Shown in pieces: positions 17,813 through 26,965 of a stretch of 64,000 nt of DNA. Position 1 is the first letter of the stretch, and each line of letters begins with the position of its first letter. Made by a program: the position numbers and the translations under genes. Below the pieces are notes generated by a model. It had not been told where the DNA came from, did no database searches, and saw only the letters and a list, made by a program, of their open reading frames with translations. The DNA is taken from positions 1 to 64,000 of the forward strand of contig NZ_JAAHHW010000009.1 of NCBI RefSeq assembly GCF_010692325.1. Reading direction: 5' to 3'. Origin of the DNA: Moorena sp. SIO3I8. GTDB taxonomy: Bacteria > Cyanobacteriota > Cyanobacteriia > Cyanobacteriales > Coleofasciculaceae.

Positions 17813-18804
17813 ATAACTTCACCTATACCCGTGCCACTTCCTTGTCAGATGCCGTGAACCAGGCAGTTGCTGACCAACACTCCATGTTTATTGCTGGTGG
17901 AACGAATTTAGTTGACCGTCTGAAAGTATTCTTAGATCAGCCATCGCAACTGATTGATATCTCTCGGTTACAGATGCATAACATTGAACCGATGGCTGAT
18001 GGTAGTCTGCGTCTGGGAGCGCTAGTTAGTAATACCGCAGTGGCAGACAATAGTGATATTCGCCGCAACTATCCCATGTTAGCTAGGGCAATTATATCTG
18101 GCGCATCTCAGCAAATTCGCAACATGGCTACAGTGGGGGGAAACCTGCTGCAACGTACCCGTTGTCCCTATTATTACGATACCGCCTTTCCTTGTAATAA
18201 ACGGCAACCAGGGACAGGCTGCCCCGCAATCACGGGAATTAACCGTACTCATGCCATCCTTGGTGCCAGCGAGCAGTGTGTAGCAGTCCACCCGTCAGAT
18301 ATGTGTGTTGCCCTAGCTGCATTGGATGCGGTGGTGGAAGTAGCAAGTGCCCAAGGGCAAAGGCAGATACCGTTTACAGATTTCCACCGTCTACCGGGAA
18401 ATAGACCCGAGCAAGACACTAATTTAGAACCAGGGGAGTTAATTACCGCTGTGATTCTGCCGACCTTATCCTTTGGGAAATCTGGGGTTTATTTGAAAAT
18501 ACGCGATCGCGCTTCCTATTCCTTTGCTTTAATTTCTGTGGCGGCGGCGGTAAACTTGCAAGGGGAGCAAATCCAAGCTGCACGCTTGGCAATGGGTGGG
18601 GTAGCACACAAGCCTTGGCGAGCAACAGCAGCAGAAGAGTTTTTGATTGGTAAGTCGGCGGATGTAGCAACATTTACCGAGGCTGCAGAAATTGCCTTGG
18701 ACTTAGCCAAACCTTTAACTCACAACGGTTATAAAGTCGAACTGGCAAAACGGGCGATTCGTCGCGCCCTCATGGTTTCTGCTCAAGGAGGAGGGGTAGC
18801 ATGA
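17809..18804 (+). CDS. Aldehyde oxidoreductase, FAD/[4Fe-4S] subunit (PaoB/YagS-like)
   Basis: 331 residues, the FAD-binding medium subunit of a molybdenum hydroxylase. FIAGGTNLVDRLK (about residues 28-40) and MATVGGNLLQRTRC are the usual FAD contacts. A Cys-bearing insert (RCPYY, FPCNKR, GTGCPA, then EQCVA) matches the extra [4Fe-4S] cluster of PaoB and 4-hydroxybenzoyl-CoA reductase-type subunits, which plain xanthine dehydrogenases lack. It overlaps both neighbours by 4 bp, implying translational coupling. The PaoABC-like assignment rests mainly on this insert. Confidence 0.9.
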   Translation: MNNFTYTRATSLSDAVNQAVADQHSMFIAGGTNLVDRLKVFLDQPSQLIDISRLQMHNIEPMADGSLRLGALVSNTAVADNSDIRRNYPMLARAIISGASQQIRNMATVGGNLLQRTRCPYYYDTAFPCNKRQPGTGCPAITGINRTHAILGASEQCVAVHPSDMCVALAALDAVVEVASAQGQRQIPFTDFHRLPGNRPEQDTNLEPGELITAVILPTLSFGKSGVYLKIRDRASYSFALISVAAAVNLQGEQIQAARLAMGGVAHKPWRATAAEEFLIGKSADVATFTEAAEIALDLAKPLTHNGYKVELAKRAIRRALMVSAQGGGVA

Positions 18805-20930
18805 ATCAAGTAACTAGTACTAGTATTAACCGCAAGGATGGACGAGCAAAGGTTACAGGGACAGCAACCTACGCTGCTGAACATCAAATTCCCGGTTTAG
18901 TTCATGGTTATCTGGTGACTGCTAATATTGCTCATGGGCAGATTAAAAGTATTGATACCCAAGCAGCAGCAACAGCACCAGGGGTAATTGCAGTTTTCAC
19001 CCATAAAAACCCGCCGACTGTATCTAAACCAGCTAACGATTTTTTAACCTCGAAAATCTACGAAGCACGACTACCGTTATCAGATGACCAAATTTACTAC
19101 GCAGGACAGATTATTGGTTTGGTAGTCGCAGATACCTTTGAACGGGCACGTCACGCTGCTCATTTAGTTAAGGTAGAATACGTCACCCAAGAACCAATTG
19201 TAGAAACCAGCAAAGCTACCTTTAACGAAGCTCCACCCATGCTTGGGCAACAGATGACCTTTGAGAAGGGGAATGTTGCTGCTGGGTACTTTGCCAGTGC
19301 CATGGCAGGTGTAGGAGCCGAGATTACAGCAACATACACAACTTCCACTGAACTACACGCAGCGATGGAACCCCATGCTATCATTGCTCACTGGCAAGAT
19401 GCAGACACCCTGACTGTTTACGAACCATCTCAGTGGGTAATCGGTAGTCAGCGTACCTATGCAGACCTGTTTGGACTTGCCCCAGAAAAAGTCCGTATTA
19501 TCACACCTTTTATTGGTGGAGCCTTTGGTTCTAAAGCCTTCCCTTGGCCCCATGCCATTCTTGGTGCAGCAGCAGCCCGTCAACTGCAACGTCCCCTGAA
19601 AGTTGTTCTCAGCCGTCGGCAAATGACCGCCAACACCGGACACCGGTCTGAAACGGAACAAACGATTCGTTTAGGGGCAAATGCTGATGGTAGCTTGATG
19701 GCCATAGACCATGGGGTTAAATCCTGTACCTCACCAGTTGAGATTTTTACTGAACCTTGTACAGGCATCACACCAGTTATGTACGCTGCACCCAATCTGC
19801 GAACCCGTCAGGAATTGGCGGTCATGAACGTTGGGACACCCGCATTCATGCGTGCCCCAGGGGAAAATCCGGGGTTATGGGCACTAGAATCAGCAATGGA
19901 TGAATTGGCGTGGGAGTTAAAAATCGACCCAGTGGAACTGCGGTTAAAAAATGAAACTAAGGAACACCAGCGCCAGGGTTTACCGTTCTCTGCCAAGGAT
20001 TTCGCAGAATGTTTGCGGCTGGGTGCGCAACAATTTGGGTGGCAAGATCGACCAAAACAGGTGCGCTCCCTCACCCGTGATGGTAAGCTAATTGGTTGGG
20101 GCATGGCGGCATCAACCTTCCCCGCTTTACGGAGTTCAGCCACAGTCACAGTACGGTTGTTAGCCGATGGTACTGCCCATATCCTCACTAGTGCTAATGA
20201 CATGGGTACTGGTGCATATACCATTGTTGCAGGTACAGCAGCCGAGGTATTGGGGCTAGCCGTCGAACAGGTACGGGTGGAGATGGGAGACTCCTTACTG
20301 CCAAATGGTGGGATGGCGGGTGGTTCCCAAATGACAGCAACCCTTGTACCAGCAGTGATGGCGGCTTGTGAGGCAGTTCTCAAGACGGCTCATGCCGCAA
20401 CAGCCCAAGAAGCCTTTGCCACCCTGCATCAGTCGGGACAAGCTGCGTTTGAAGCGACAGCCTCTTCTGCAGCCGGTGAAGAGGGGAAGAAATGGGCATT
20501 CCAATCCTGGGGGGCACATTTTTGTGAAGTCAGCGTAGATGAAGACATTGCCCGCTTGCGCGTCAACCGTTGGGTGTCTGTGATGAATATTGGGCGAGTA
20601 ATGAATGCCAAAACTGCAGCGTCTCAGATACGGGGTGGTGTAATTATGGGTATTGGGCACGCCTTGATGGAAGCCTGTGATTTTGACCCCAATATTGGCT
20701 ATCCTGTGGTTTACGACCTGGCCACCTATCATTATCCCAGTCATGCAGATATTCCCCGGATTCAGGTGACATTTGTAGGGGAACCCGACTATAACTTTAA
20801 TCCCGCAGGGGTGCGGGGTTTGGGTGAAATTGGGATTACAGGAGTATCGGCTGCGATCGCTAATGCTATTTACCATGCTACAGGTAAACGTATCCGTGAT
20901 TTACCAATTACACCGGATAAGTTGTTGTGA
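18801..20930 (+). CDS. Aldehyde oxidoreductase, molybdenum-cofactor subunit (PaoC/YagR-like)
   Basis: 709 residues, the large catalytic subunit. The N-terminal substrate-access domain (DGRAKVTGTATYAAE) and Mo-binding motifs such as GGAFGSK, FMRAPGE and GGMAGGSQ are visible. The C-terminal RGLGEIGITG supplies the catalytic Glu conserved in the xanthine oxidase family. It should oxidise an aldehyde or N-heterocycle using water; the exact substrate cannot be told. Third gene of the operon. The helper genes expected for it, an XdhC-type chaperone and a MocA-like cytidylyltransferase, lie 3-4 kb downstream rather than in the operon. Confidence 0.92.
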   Translation: MNQVTSTSINRKDGRAKVTGTATYAAEHQIPGLVHGYLVTANIAHGQIKSIDTQAAATAPGVIAVFTHKNPPTVSKPANDFLTSKIYEARLPLSDDQIYYAGQIIGLVVADTFERARHAAHLVKVEYVTQEPIVETSKATFNEAPPMLGQQMTFEKGNVAAGYFASAMAGVGAEITATYTTSTELHAAMEPHAIIAHWQDADTLTVYEPSQWVIGSQRTYADLFGLAPEKVRIITPFIGGAFGSKAFPWPHAILGAAAARQLQRPLKVVLSRRQMTANTGHRSETEQTIRLGANADGSLMAIDHGVKSCTSPVEIFTEPCTGITPVMYAAPNLRTRQELAVMNVGTPAFMRAPGENPGLWALESAMDELAWELKIDPVELRLKNETKEHQRQGLPFSAKDFAECLRLGAQQFGWQDRPKQVRSLTRDGKLIGWGMAASTFPALRSSATVTVRLLADGTAHILTSANDMGTGAYTIVAGTAAEVLGLAVEQVRVEMGDSLLPNGGMAGGSQMTATLVPAVMAACEAVLKTAHAATAQEAFATLHQSGQAAFEATASSAAGEEGKKWAFQSWGAHFCEVSVDEDIARLRVNRWVSVMNIGRVMNAKTAASQIRGGVIMGIGHALMEACDFDPNIGYPVVYDLATYHYPSHADIPRIQVTFVGEPDYNFNPAGVRGLGEIGITGVSAAIANAIYHATGKRIRDLPITPDKLL

Positions 20931-20932
20931 CA

Positions 20933-20978
20933 CACATAACAGAAGAGGCGTTCCATTCAACGCCTCTTCTGTTATGTG
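20933..20978. terminator. 20-bp perfect hairpin after the oxidoreductase operon
   Basis: The arms 20933-20952 and 20959-20978 are perfectly complementary around the 6-nt loop ccattc. It starts right after the stop codon and so is a good transcription end or mRNA-stabilising structure. The T tract typical of intrinsic terminators is missing. Confidence 0.7.
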
Positions 20979-21385
20979 ATGATGTTTATGTTGTGATGAT
21001 GTTAATTTTCATATAAGTCAACCACGGGTAAACCTTTTTTGGGAATGCTGCTGATAAATCTTTACCGAATTCAGCCTAGTTTATAGGAGAAAATTAAACT
21101 CAATATTCCCAACATAGCTGGTACCAAAACTAGTCTTATATTCAGATTAATTAGTATTAGTAACAAGACTAATATTGCCAAGACTGCGGTAAAATTTAGA
21201 CAATAATCTTTAGAATTTATCTATCAACACTAGAGATTGCCGACAACTAGGGCAATGCTTTGTATGTCTTCGGAGAGCGATCATAGAATTGCTGATCACT
21301 TAATTATTGGAAAGGTGCTTATGTTAATCCCTGCCATGCAGGTTTTCCACTAAATCCTTACCTAAAATCTAAAATTTCAAATCTC
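20979..21385. other. Intergenic region without recognised content
   Basis: About 400 bp of AT-rich DNA with no coding signal and no strong repeat that I can see. It presumably holds the promoter of the NTF2-like fusion gene. Confidence 0.4.
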
Positions 21386-22570
21386 ATGACCACACCTGCC
21401 CATAATGTCATCCAGTCCATCTATGAAGCCATCAATCGTAGGGATGTTAACGCTGCGATGGAGTGGATAGACGACCAGTGTATTTACGAGGATCTCAACT
21501 TTTCCCAACCATTCAAAGGAAAGGAAGCTGTCAGACAACTTCTGGAAGAATCCTGTCAAGGTATCCCGGATGAGTTAAAGTTTGTAATTGATGATATCAC
21601 CACAGGCGATCCCCTGGCAGTAGGAATACTATGGCACGTTGAGTTAGACGGCATTCCCTTTCCCAACGGACGAGGTGTTAGCTTTTATCGTTGTTCTGAG
21701 GTAACTGGCAAGTTAGTTTTAGCCCGTGATCTGGTTGAACCCCCCATAAAACCAGGGAAGGCGGCATTCTTTATCATCCGACTAGTATCTCCGCTGATAC
21801 GGATACTGCTGAAAGATCGGCAAGATAAAAGTACCATGGAAATCTCTCCCTTAGGCCAAGGGATTCCAAAAAGTCAACGCTTTCTTCCTCTAGTATTTGG
21901 GTTAATAGCGATCGCCTATATTTACATTCTGTTGCTATCTCCACCAGGGCAACTTATTCCAGGGGAACCCGCTTGGGCTATTCAACCAGAAACTATAGAG
22001 GAAATAGTAAATGAATCTCTGAATTTTTTCTTTATTTTACCCCTTTTTAACCGAGTAGGCATTAATTATTTAGAAGCACCAGTGGTTCATCCTACCTTAG
22101 AAGCACTCTTCAACTTTGCCGAAGCTTGGATTTTCATGTTTTTACCTCTACTCCTCGTCGATAGAAGGACAACTCATCTCCCCAAGATTCTGATTTGGAG
22201 TCTGGCGATGTTCGGAACCAATGCTGTTCTTACCCCTTATATGGCACTGCGCTATAATACACCAATTCCTCCAGTAAAGGAGGAAACGAACAAGGGAATA
22301 TTAGCTCGTGTATTTGGTTGGACAGGAATGATAGTGGGGATAATTGCCTTATTTTGGGGGGTACTTTGCCGACCAGAGTTTGGAGATTTGGTCGAGAGAA
22401 TGAACTATTTTGGCGAGCAATTGATGACGAACCGACTTACATTAGCTTTCTGTGTAGATTTAGTACTTTTTTCCATTGTTCAGGCTTTACTTTTGGCGGC
22501 AGTTAACAGTAGGATTGGCTGGTTTCGATTTATTCCTTTCTGGGGACTTGCGCTATGGCTCATTCTATGA
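21386..22570 (+). CDS. NTF2/SnoaL-like domain fused to a membrane domain
   Basis: 394 residues in two parts. Residues 1-130 have the NTF2-like (SnoaL/limonene-epoxide-hydrolase-type) pattern: NVIQSIYEAINRRDVNAAME, YEDLNFSQPFKGKEAVRQLL, then strands ending FYRCSEVTGKLV. Residues about 155-394 contain around six membrane segments with a PGxxIPGEPAWAI-type loop and the YMALRYNTP stretch found in some plant and cyanobacterial membrane proteins of unknown role. The fusion suggests a small-molecule-binding soluble domain held at a membrane. No operon partner is clear. Function not assigned. Confidence 0.75.
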   Translation: MTTPAHNVIQSIYEAINRRDVNAAMEWIDDQCIYEDLNFSQPFKGKEAVRQLLEESCQGIPDELKFVIDDITTGDPLAVGILWHVELDGIPFPNGRGVSFYRCSEVTGKLVLARDLVEPPIKPGKAAFFIIRLVSPLIRILLKDRQDKSTMEISPLGQGIPKSQRFLPLVFGLIAIAYIYILLLSPPGQLIPGEPAWAIQPETIEEIVNESLNFFFILPLFNRVGINYLEAPVVHPTLEALFNFAEAWIFMFLPLLLVDRRTTHLPKILIWSLAMFGTNAVLTPYMALRYNTPIPPVKEETNKGILARVFGWTGMIVGIIALFWGVLCRPEFGDLVERMNYFGEQLMTNRLTLAFCVDLVLFSIVQALLLAAVNSRIGWFRFIPFWGLALWLIL

Positions 22571-22675
22571 GTTGCTTGGAGGTTGGCTCAGCAAGAGCGG
22601 ACGCAATTTGCTGCCCAAAAGACTTTTCTTATCAAATCATAACTATAGCAATTCTCTTTCCCATGAGGTACAAAG

Positions 22676-22716
22676 GGATCCCCCTAAATCCCCCTTAAAA
22701 AGGGGGACTTTGAGGT
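22676..22716. repeat. Short GC-clamped palindrome (cccccttaaaaaggggg)
   Basis: A cccctaaatcccccttaaaaagggggactt motif, here a 17-nt core hairpin, in the 290-bp gap before the aldolase gene. Comparable C-rich/G-rich motifs occur inside the elements at 59322-59430 and 61314-61461. Confidence 0.6.
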
Positions 22717-22860
22717 TGAAAAGTGTACCTCATAAATGCAATAAACGCTATATGTAGTTTTGGAATCATCTCGTGTTCAATATCAACAAGTTTATCCTAA
22801 CGCTCAGATGACTGTGCTGCGGAGCATTTTTATTCAGTAAAGGTTAATCATGATTTAATC

Positions 22861-23535
22861 ATGTTAGAACTATATTTAGACAGTGCCGATGTTGAACAAA
22901 TAGCACGTTTTCACTCTTGCTTACCAATTAAAGGAATAACAACGAACCCCAGTATTTTGGCTCAAGCTAACATAGGTGTTAATCAACTACTTAAAGAAGT
23001 AACTACTATACTAGGGAATGAGGCACGTTTCCACATTCAAGTTATTAGTCAATCTGTAGATGAAATTATCGTTGAAGCTGATAAAATAACAGCTTTACCC
23101 TATGATATAGTGGTTAAAATTCCGGCCACGGAAATAGGTCTGGTGGCAATAAAACAGTTACATCAGAAGCAGATACCTCTATTAGCTACGGCAATTTATA
23201 CAGTTCAACAAGGTTTTTTAGCTGCACTAGCAGGTGCAGATTATTTAGCTCCTTATGTAAATCGAATTGATGTTTTTGGGGGAAATGGTGTCACAGTTGT
23301 GGAGCAACTTCAACAACTTATCCAACAACAACAGCTAAGTTGTTGTTTATTACCTGCTAGTTTTAAAAATCCGCGTCAAGTTTTAGAGGTATTACAAGCA
23401 GGGGTTGGTGCAATTACTTTGCCTGTAGGTATAATGGGACAAATGGTTTCACATCCGGCTATACCTTTGGCCGTTGAACAATTTAATACTGATTGGCAAC
23501 AAGTCTTTGGTGATAAATTATCTTTTGAAACTTAA
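22861..23535 (+). CDS. fsa: Fructose-6-phosphate aldolase / transaldolase-like protein
   Basis: 224 residues, the length of the short FSA/TalC class rather than full transaldolase. LYLDSADVEQI at the N-terminus, GITTNPSIL at 25-33 and the Schiff-base lysine K86 in VVKIPAT are diagnostic; ATAIYTVQQGFLAALAGADYLAPYVNRID is the usual following block. It should cleave or form fructose-6-phosphate from dihydroxyacetone or a similar donor and glyceraldehyde-3-phosphate. It stands alone between unrelated genes. Confidence 0.88.
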   Translation: MLELYLDSADVEQIARFHSCLPIKGITTNPSILAQANIGVNQLLKEVTTILGNEARFHIQVISQSVDEIIVEADKITALPYDIVVKIPATEIGLVAIKQLHQKQIPLLATAIYTVQQGFLAALAGADYLAPYVNRIDVFGGNGVTVVEQLQQLIQQQQLSCCLLPASFKNPRQVLEVLQAGVGAITLPVGIMGQMVSHPAIPLAVEQFNTDWQQVFGDKLSFET

Positions 23536-23639
23536 TGTGACCTGAGTTTTGGATAATAAAATAGGCAGATATAGAGACCATAAATAAACATACATATAGA
23601 TTTTAGCGCAGTTATGAGGTACCTAAAAGCCAATAATTT

Positions 23640-23800
23640 GTACCTGCTCCAAAGGCTGTAGTAACCCACGGAACATAACGCTGCTATATCTGCTGCTGTC
23701 CATGTTTCATTGCCTAATAAGTATTGAGATTGGGCTAATTGTTGATAAAAAATTGGTAAAAGGCGATTTTGAGCTCTGCTATAATAAGTAGGATTATCCA
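23640..23800 (-). pseudogene. Glutathione S-transferase C-terminal fragment
   Basis: The minus strand reads NPTYYSRAQNRLLPIFYQQL, then LAQSQYLLGNETWTAADIAAL, a clear match in style to the C-terminal helical domain of GSTs (the SxADIA motif). Neither the thioredoxin-like N-terminal domain nor a plausible start is present, and after SLWSRYKLL the frame runs into non-GST sequence. It is a gene remnant in the 274-bp gap upstream of the xdhC-like gene. Confidence 0.55.
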
Positions 23801-23809
23801 GTAGTCAAG

Positions 23810-24967
23810 ATGAAAGAGCTAAATTCTATTCTAGCAGCATTCGGAGATAGTCAACACAACGATCAACAAGTATTTCTTGCTACTGTTGTCAATGTTCAAG
23901 GCTCTACCTATCGCCAACCTGGTGCGCGGATGCTGATCACATCAACTGGTAAAATGGTAGGAACCATTAGCGGTGGTTGCTTGGAAAATGATGTATTTGA
24001 GCATACTCGCGTCTCCATGCCACACGGAAAACCCATAGTCGTCACTTATGATACCACTGCTGATGAGGACATTATCTGGGGATTTGGGCTGGGTTGTAAC
24101 GGTGTGGTAAACGTCTTGATTGAGCCTCTAAATCAAGATAATCCCCTTAATCCCTTATCTTTTATTCATCAATGTTTCTATAACCAGCAGCAAGGTATTA
24201 TTGCCACTGTTGTTGCTGTGGAAGGTACGGTTAATGTTCAGGTTGGGGCGCGTTTAATCCTGCAATCAAATAATCGTGTAAATACTGATATTCAAGAAGA
24301 GTATTTGACTGCTGCTTTGCTCAAAGATGCTCAAGCTGCTCTGGAAAATCAACATTCAAGTTTCCATCAATACCAATTAGCAGTCGGTAAAGTAGATATT
24401 TTTATCGAGTTTATTAAACCCCCGCCACACCTAATAATTTTTGGTGCAGGTCGTGATAGTCTACCTGTAGCAGAGTTTGCTAAAGCCTTAGGTTGGCGAG
24501 TCACTATAGTTGATTGTCGAGGGAGTGAGGTAACTCAAGAGCGTTTTGTCATGGCTGATCAGGTGATTCTCACCCGCAGGGAAATTTTAGACAAGCAAAT
24601 ATCTATTGATGATGACACCATTGCTGTGGTAATGACTCATAACTACCTCGATGATTTAGAAATTTTGAAAGTGCTAATCCCTGCTGCAATCAGCTATCTG
24701 GGTTGTTTGGGCTCCAAGCAACGCACTGCCAGGTTACTGCAAGATTTACGTACAGCAGGAGTAGAATGTACACCCATACAGCTAGAAAAGTTATATACTC
24801 CTGTTGGTATTGATATTGGTGCAGATACACCAGAAGCGATCGCATTATCCATCATTGCTGAGATTCAAGCCGTGTTAGCAAACCGTGGTGGTGGCTTTTT
24901 AAAACACCGCATGGAACCAATTCACGAACGAAATCAAGTCAAGGAAATCCCAATTGATAAACTATAA
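23810..24967 (+). CDS. XdhC/CoxI-family molybdenum-enzyme maturation protein
   Basis: 385 residues. The N-terminal XdhC/CoxI domain (LATVVNVQGSTYRQPGARML, GTISGGCLENDVF) is followed by an NAD-like Rossmann domain (HLIIFGAGRDSLPVAEFAKALGW, about residue 205). Members bind the molybdenum cofactor, promote its sulfuration and insert it into xanthine-dehydrogenase-family enzymes (PaoD does this for PaoABC). It is the natural partner of the oxidoreductase at 17243-20930. The next gene, a MocA-like cytidylyltransferase, starts about 40 bp after its stop. Confidence 0.88.
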   Translation: MKELNSILAAFGDSQHNDQQVFLATVVNVQGSTYRQPGARMLITSTGKMVGTISGGCLENDVFEHTRVSMPHGKPIVVTYDTTADEDIIWGFGLGCNGVVNVLIEPLNQDNPLNPLSFIHQCFYNQQQGIIATVVAVEGTVNVQVGARLILQSNNRVNTDIQEEYLTAALLKDAQAALENQHSSFHQYQLAVGKVDIFIEFIKPPPHLIIFGAGRDSLPVAEFAKALGWRVTIVDCRGSEVTQERFVMADQVILTRREILDKQISIDDDTIAVVMTHNYLDDLEILKVLIPAAISYLGCLGSKQRTARLLQDLRTAGVECTPIQLEKLYTPVGIDIGADTPEAIALSIIAEIQAVLANRGGGFLKHRMEPIHERNQVKEIPIDKL

Positions 24968-25007
24968 AATTTGTGGAAGTTTGACTCTTGATTCTTTGAA
25001 TTATGAA

Positions 25008-25661
25008 ATGAAAATAACCCATTCACAGCTAAAACAAACTGAATCAAATATTGCTATTATTATCCTAGCAGCAGGTGCATCAACCCGCATGGGTAAACCT
25101 AAACAACTCTTACCCTATCAGGGATCCAGCTTACTTCGCCATACCCTAGAGAAAGCAATGGCTTCAGTGTGCAAGCCTGTAGTGGTGGTTTTAGGAGCAA
25201 ATGCCCAACAGATATATTCTGAAGTTAACCAACCTTCTGTAACGGTAGTTGAAAACCCAGATTGGAATTTGGGAATGGGTTCCTCAATTCGTAGGGGAAT
25301 TCTATCCCTTGGAAGTTGTTATGAAACCATAGACGCAGCAGTTATTACTGTTTGTGACCAGCCGTTTATTTCTACTGAAATTATTAATTCTTTAGTGGCA
25401 GCCTATCATGCTACGGGAAAACCCATTGTTGCTTGTCAATATGCAGATACATTAGGTGTACCTGTTTTGTTTAAACATAGATTTTTCTCTGAACTAGCAA
25501 CCTTAGATGAGACCGTGGGGGCAAAAAAAATAATTAACAAATACTACAACGAAGTATTTAGTATTTCTTTTCCATTAGGTGTAATTGACATTGATACACC
25601 AAGAGATTACCAGAAGTTAGAGAAAAACCAAGAGGGGCAAGAGCTCCGGAGTTTTATTTGA
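25008..25661 (+). CDS. MocA/MobA-like molybdenum cofactor nucleotidyltransferase
   Basis: 217 residues from the ATG at 25008 (MKITHSQLKQTESN). The nucleotide-binding signature IIILAAGASTRMGKPKQLLP and the later DAAVITVCDQPF identify the NTP-transferase family; MocA makes the cytosine dinucleotide form of Moco used by aldehyde oxidoreductases of this type. An open frame extends to a TTG at 24954 overlapping xdhC, but the extra residues do not match the family. Co-directional with xdhC, so the pair probably serves the 17-21 kb enzyme. Confidence 0.85.
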   Translation: MKITHSQLKQTESNIAIIILAAGASTRMGKPKQLLPYQGSSLLRHTLEKAMASVCKPVVVVLGANAQQIYSEVNQPSVTVVENPDWNLGMGSSIRRGILSLGSCYETIDAAVITVCDQPFISTEIINSLVAAYHATGKPIVACQYADTLGVPVLFKHRFFSELATLDETVGAKKIINKYYNEVFSISFPLGVIDIDTPRDYQKLEKNQEGQELRSFI

Positions 25662-25846
25662 CAAAAAAACAAGACCTCCTAGGTTTACATCTCAAATACA
25701 AACCCTATAGTAGAGTGCGTTAATAACGCACCTTACTGGTATAGTTATGGCGTAAGTCCTGTTAGTTACAAGCCCGATCCCCTTGTGGATGAGGCTGTTG
25801 ACTGTTCAATATAAAAAGAGTATAAAACTCATAGCTAAAGGCAAAA

Positions 25847-26353
25847 ATGGAGCAAATACACTCAGAAATTGACGCAATTCGCCAGAGCATTGCCGCACTA
25901 CGTGCTGAACGTGATACCCTAACCCGCCAGGAAATCATCCTAGAAGACCAGTCCCCAGAAGCGATCGCTCAAGCCTACCGTCGTCAAGCCAGTGAAAACG
26001 CCCAACGATCGGTAGAGATACTAGGAATCGATAATGCGATCGCAGCCTTAGAAGCCCAGTTGCAACAAAAACAGCAGCAGTTACAGCCAGCACTTACTAT
26101 CAGTCAACCCCTAACCCTAGAAGACCAAATAGAACAAGCCACACAACAAGCTTATGACCACGCTGAACGGATTAATGAACTGGCAGCGGAACTAGCAGAA
26201 GAACTCAAAGCCCTAAAAGCGATCGCTCATGACCTGAGTCCCATTTATTGGAAGTTGTATCATCGACCCTTTGTTACTGGATTCAGAAGTACCTCAGTTC
26301 CCTACCTTCGTTCCGATCACGATGTTTTGAGGATTACCAAACTAGTCATTTAA
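25847..26353 (+). CDS. Coiled-coil protein of unknown function
   Basis: 168 residues, almost entirely helical and rich in Gln, Glu, Ala and Leu. Coiled-coil stretches cover about residues 1-85 and 92-130, then a short non-coiled tail (WKLYHRPFVTGFRSTSVPYLRSD). No known domain is recognised. It follows a 185-bp gap that contains the small hairpin gtgcgttaataacgcac. It could be a remnant or structural gene of mobile-element origin, but nothing proves this. Confidence 0.55.
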   Translation: MEQIHSEIDAIRQSIAALRAERDTLTRQEIILEDQSPEAIAQAYRRQASENAQRSVEILGIDNAIAALEAQLQQKQQQLQPALTISQPLTLEDQIEQATQQAYDHAERINELAAELAEELKALKAIAHDLSPIYWKLYHRPFVTGFRSTSVPYLRSDHDVLRITKLVI

Positions 26354-26447
26354 ATCTAGTAATTTAAATTAGTAATTAAAACGGATAAACTAATCTTAGG
26401 TTATCCGTTTATCCGTGTTTAAACATCCAGGTTTATCTAGTTTACCA

Positions 26448-26816
26448 TTACCCCCCACTAACTTTAGCTTTGTAGCCCAGTTTAATCATTATTTGCACTA
26501 GTTTATCAGTATGATTCCCTTGAATTTCAATAGTATTATCTTTAACTGTACCACCACTACCACATTGGCCTTTCAGCTGTTTAAGTAACTTGGTTAAGGT
26601 TTCTGGTGATGATTGAAATCCACTAATTACTGTAACGGTTTTTCCCTTACGTCCCTTCCGTGATGCCTGTACGCGCAAATCTTGCTGATTTGGCGGAAGT
26701 TCTTGAATTGGTCGTTCAACTGCAGCGTCATTGCTAGTGCCAAATTCCTGGTAAGCAATTCGATTGCCAGAGGTTTTGGAGTCAGCAGCATTGCGTTTTG
26801 ATTTTGATGAAGCCAT
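26448..26816 (-). CDS. SUI1/eIF1-like translation factor (YciH family)
   Basis: 122 residues. The C-terminal 75 residues are a SUI1 domain: KTVTVISGFQSSPETLTKLL, LKGQCGSGGTVKDNTIEIQG, and a C-terminal LGYKAKVSGG. Bacterial members (YciH) resemble eIF1 and influence start-codon selection. The first 45 residues are a polar, probably disordered leader. Single gene, convergent with the coiled-coil gene. Confidence 0.88.
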   Translation of the reverse strand: MASSKSKRNAADSKTSGNRIAYQEFGTSNDAAVERPIQELPPNQQDLRVQASRKGRKGKTVTVISGFQSSPETLTKLLKQLKGQCGSGGTVKDNTIEIQGNHTDKLVQIMIKLGYKAKVSGG

Positions 26817-26894
26817 TAGTTCAATATAGTATCAATCTATTTACAAGTCCGGTTAATCACTTACCAAATAGTAGTTCGATTTTTGGGTCAGGAT

Positions 26895-26965
26895 AATGGG
26901 TAATCGGTAATCATCAACTACCAATTACCCATTACCCATTACCTATTACCCATTACCCATTATCC
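26895..26965. repeat. STRR, cccatta heptamers
   Basis: Roughly seven copies of cccatta/cctatta between the SUI1 gene and the lipase 3' end; the array runs up to, and slightly over, the lipase stop codon. Confidence 0.85.

Noticed and set aside
19808-20876. Long minus-strand frames inside the molybdenum subunit gene
   Set aside because: They are antisense shadows of a well-recognised gene and show no family motif.
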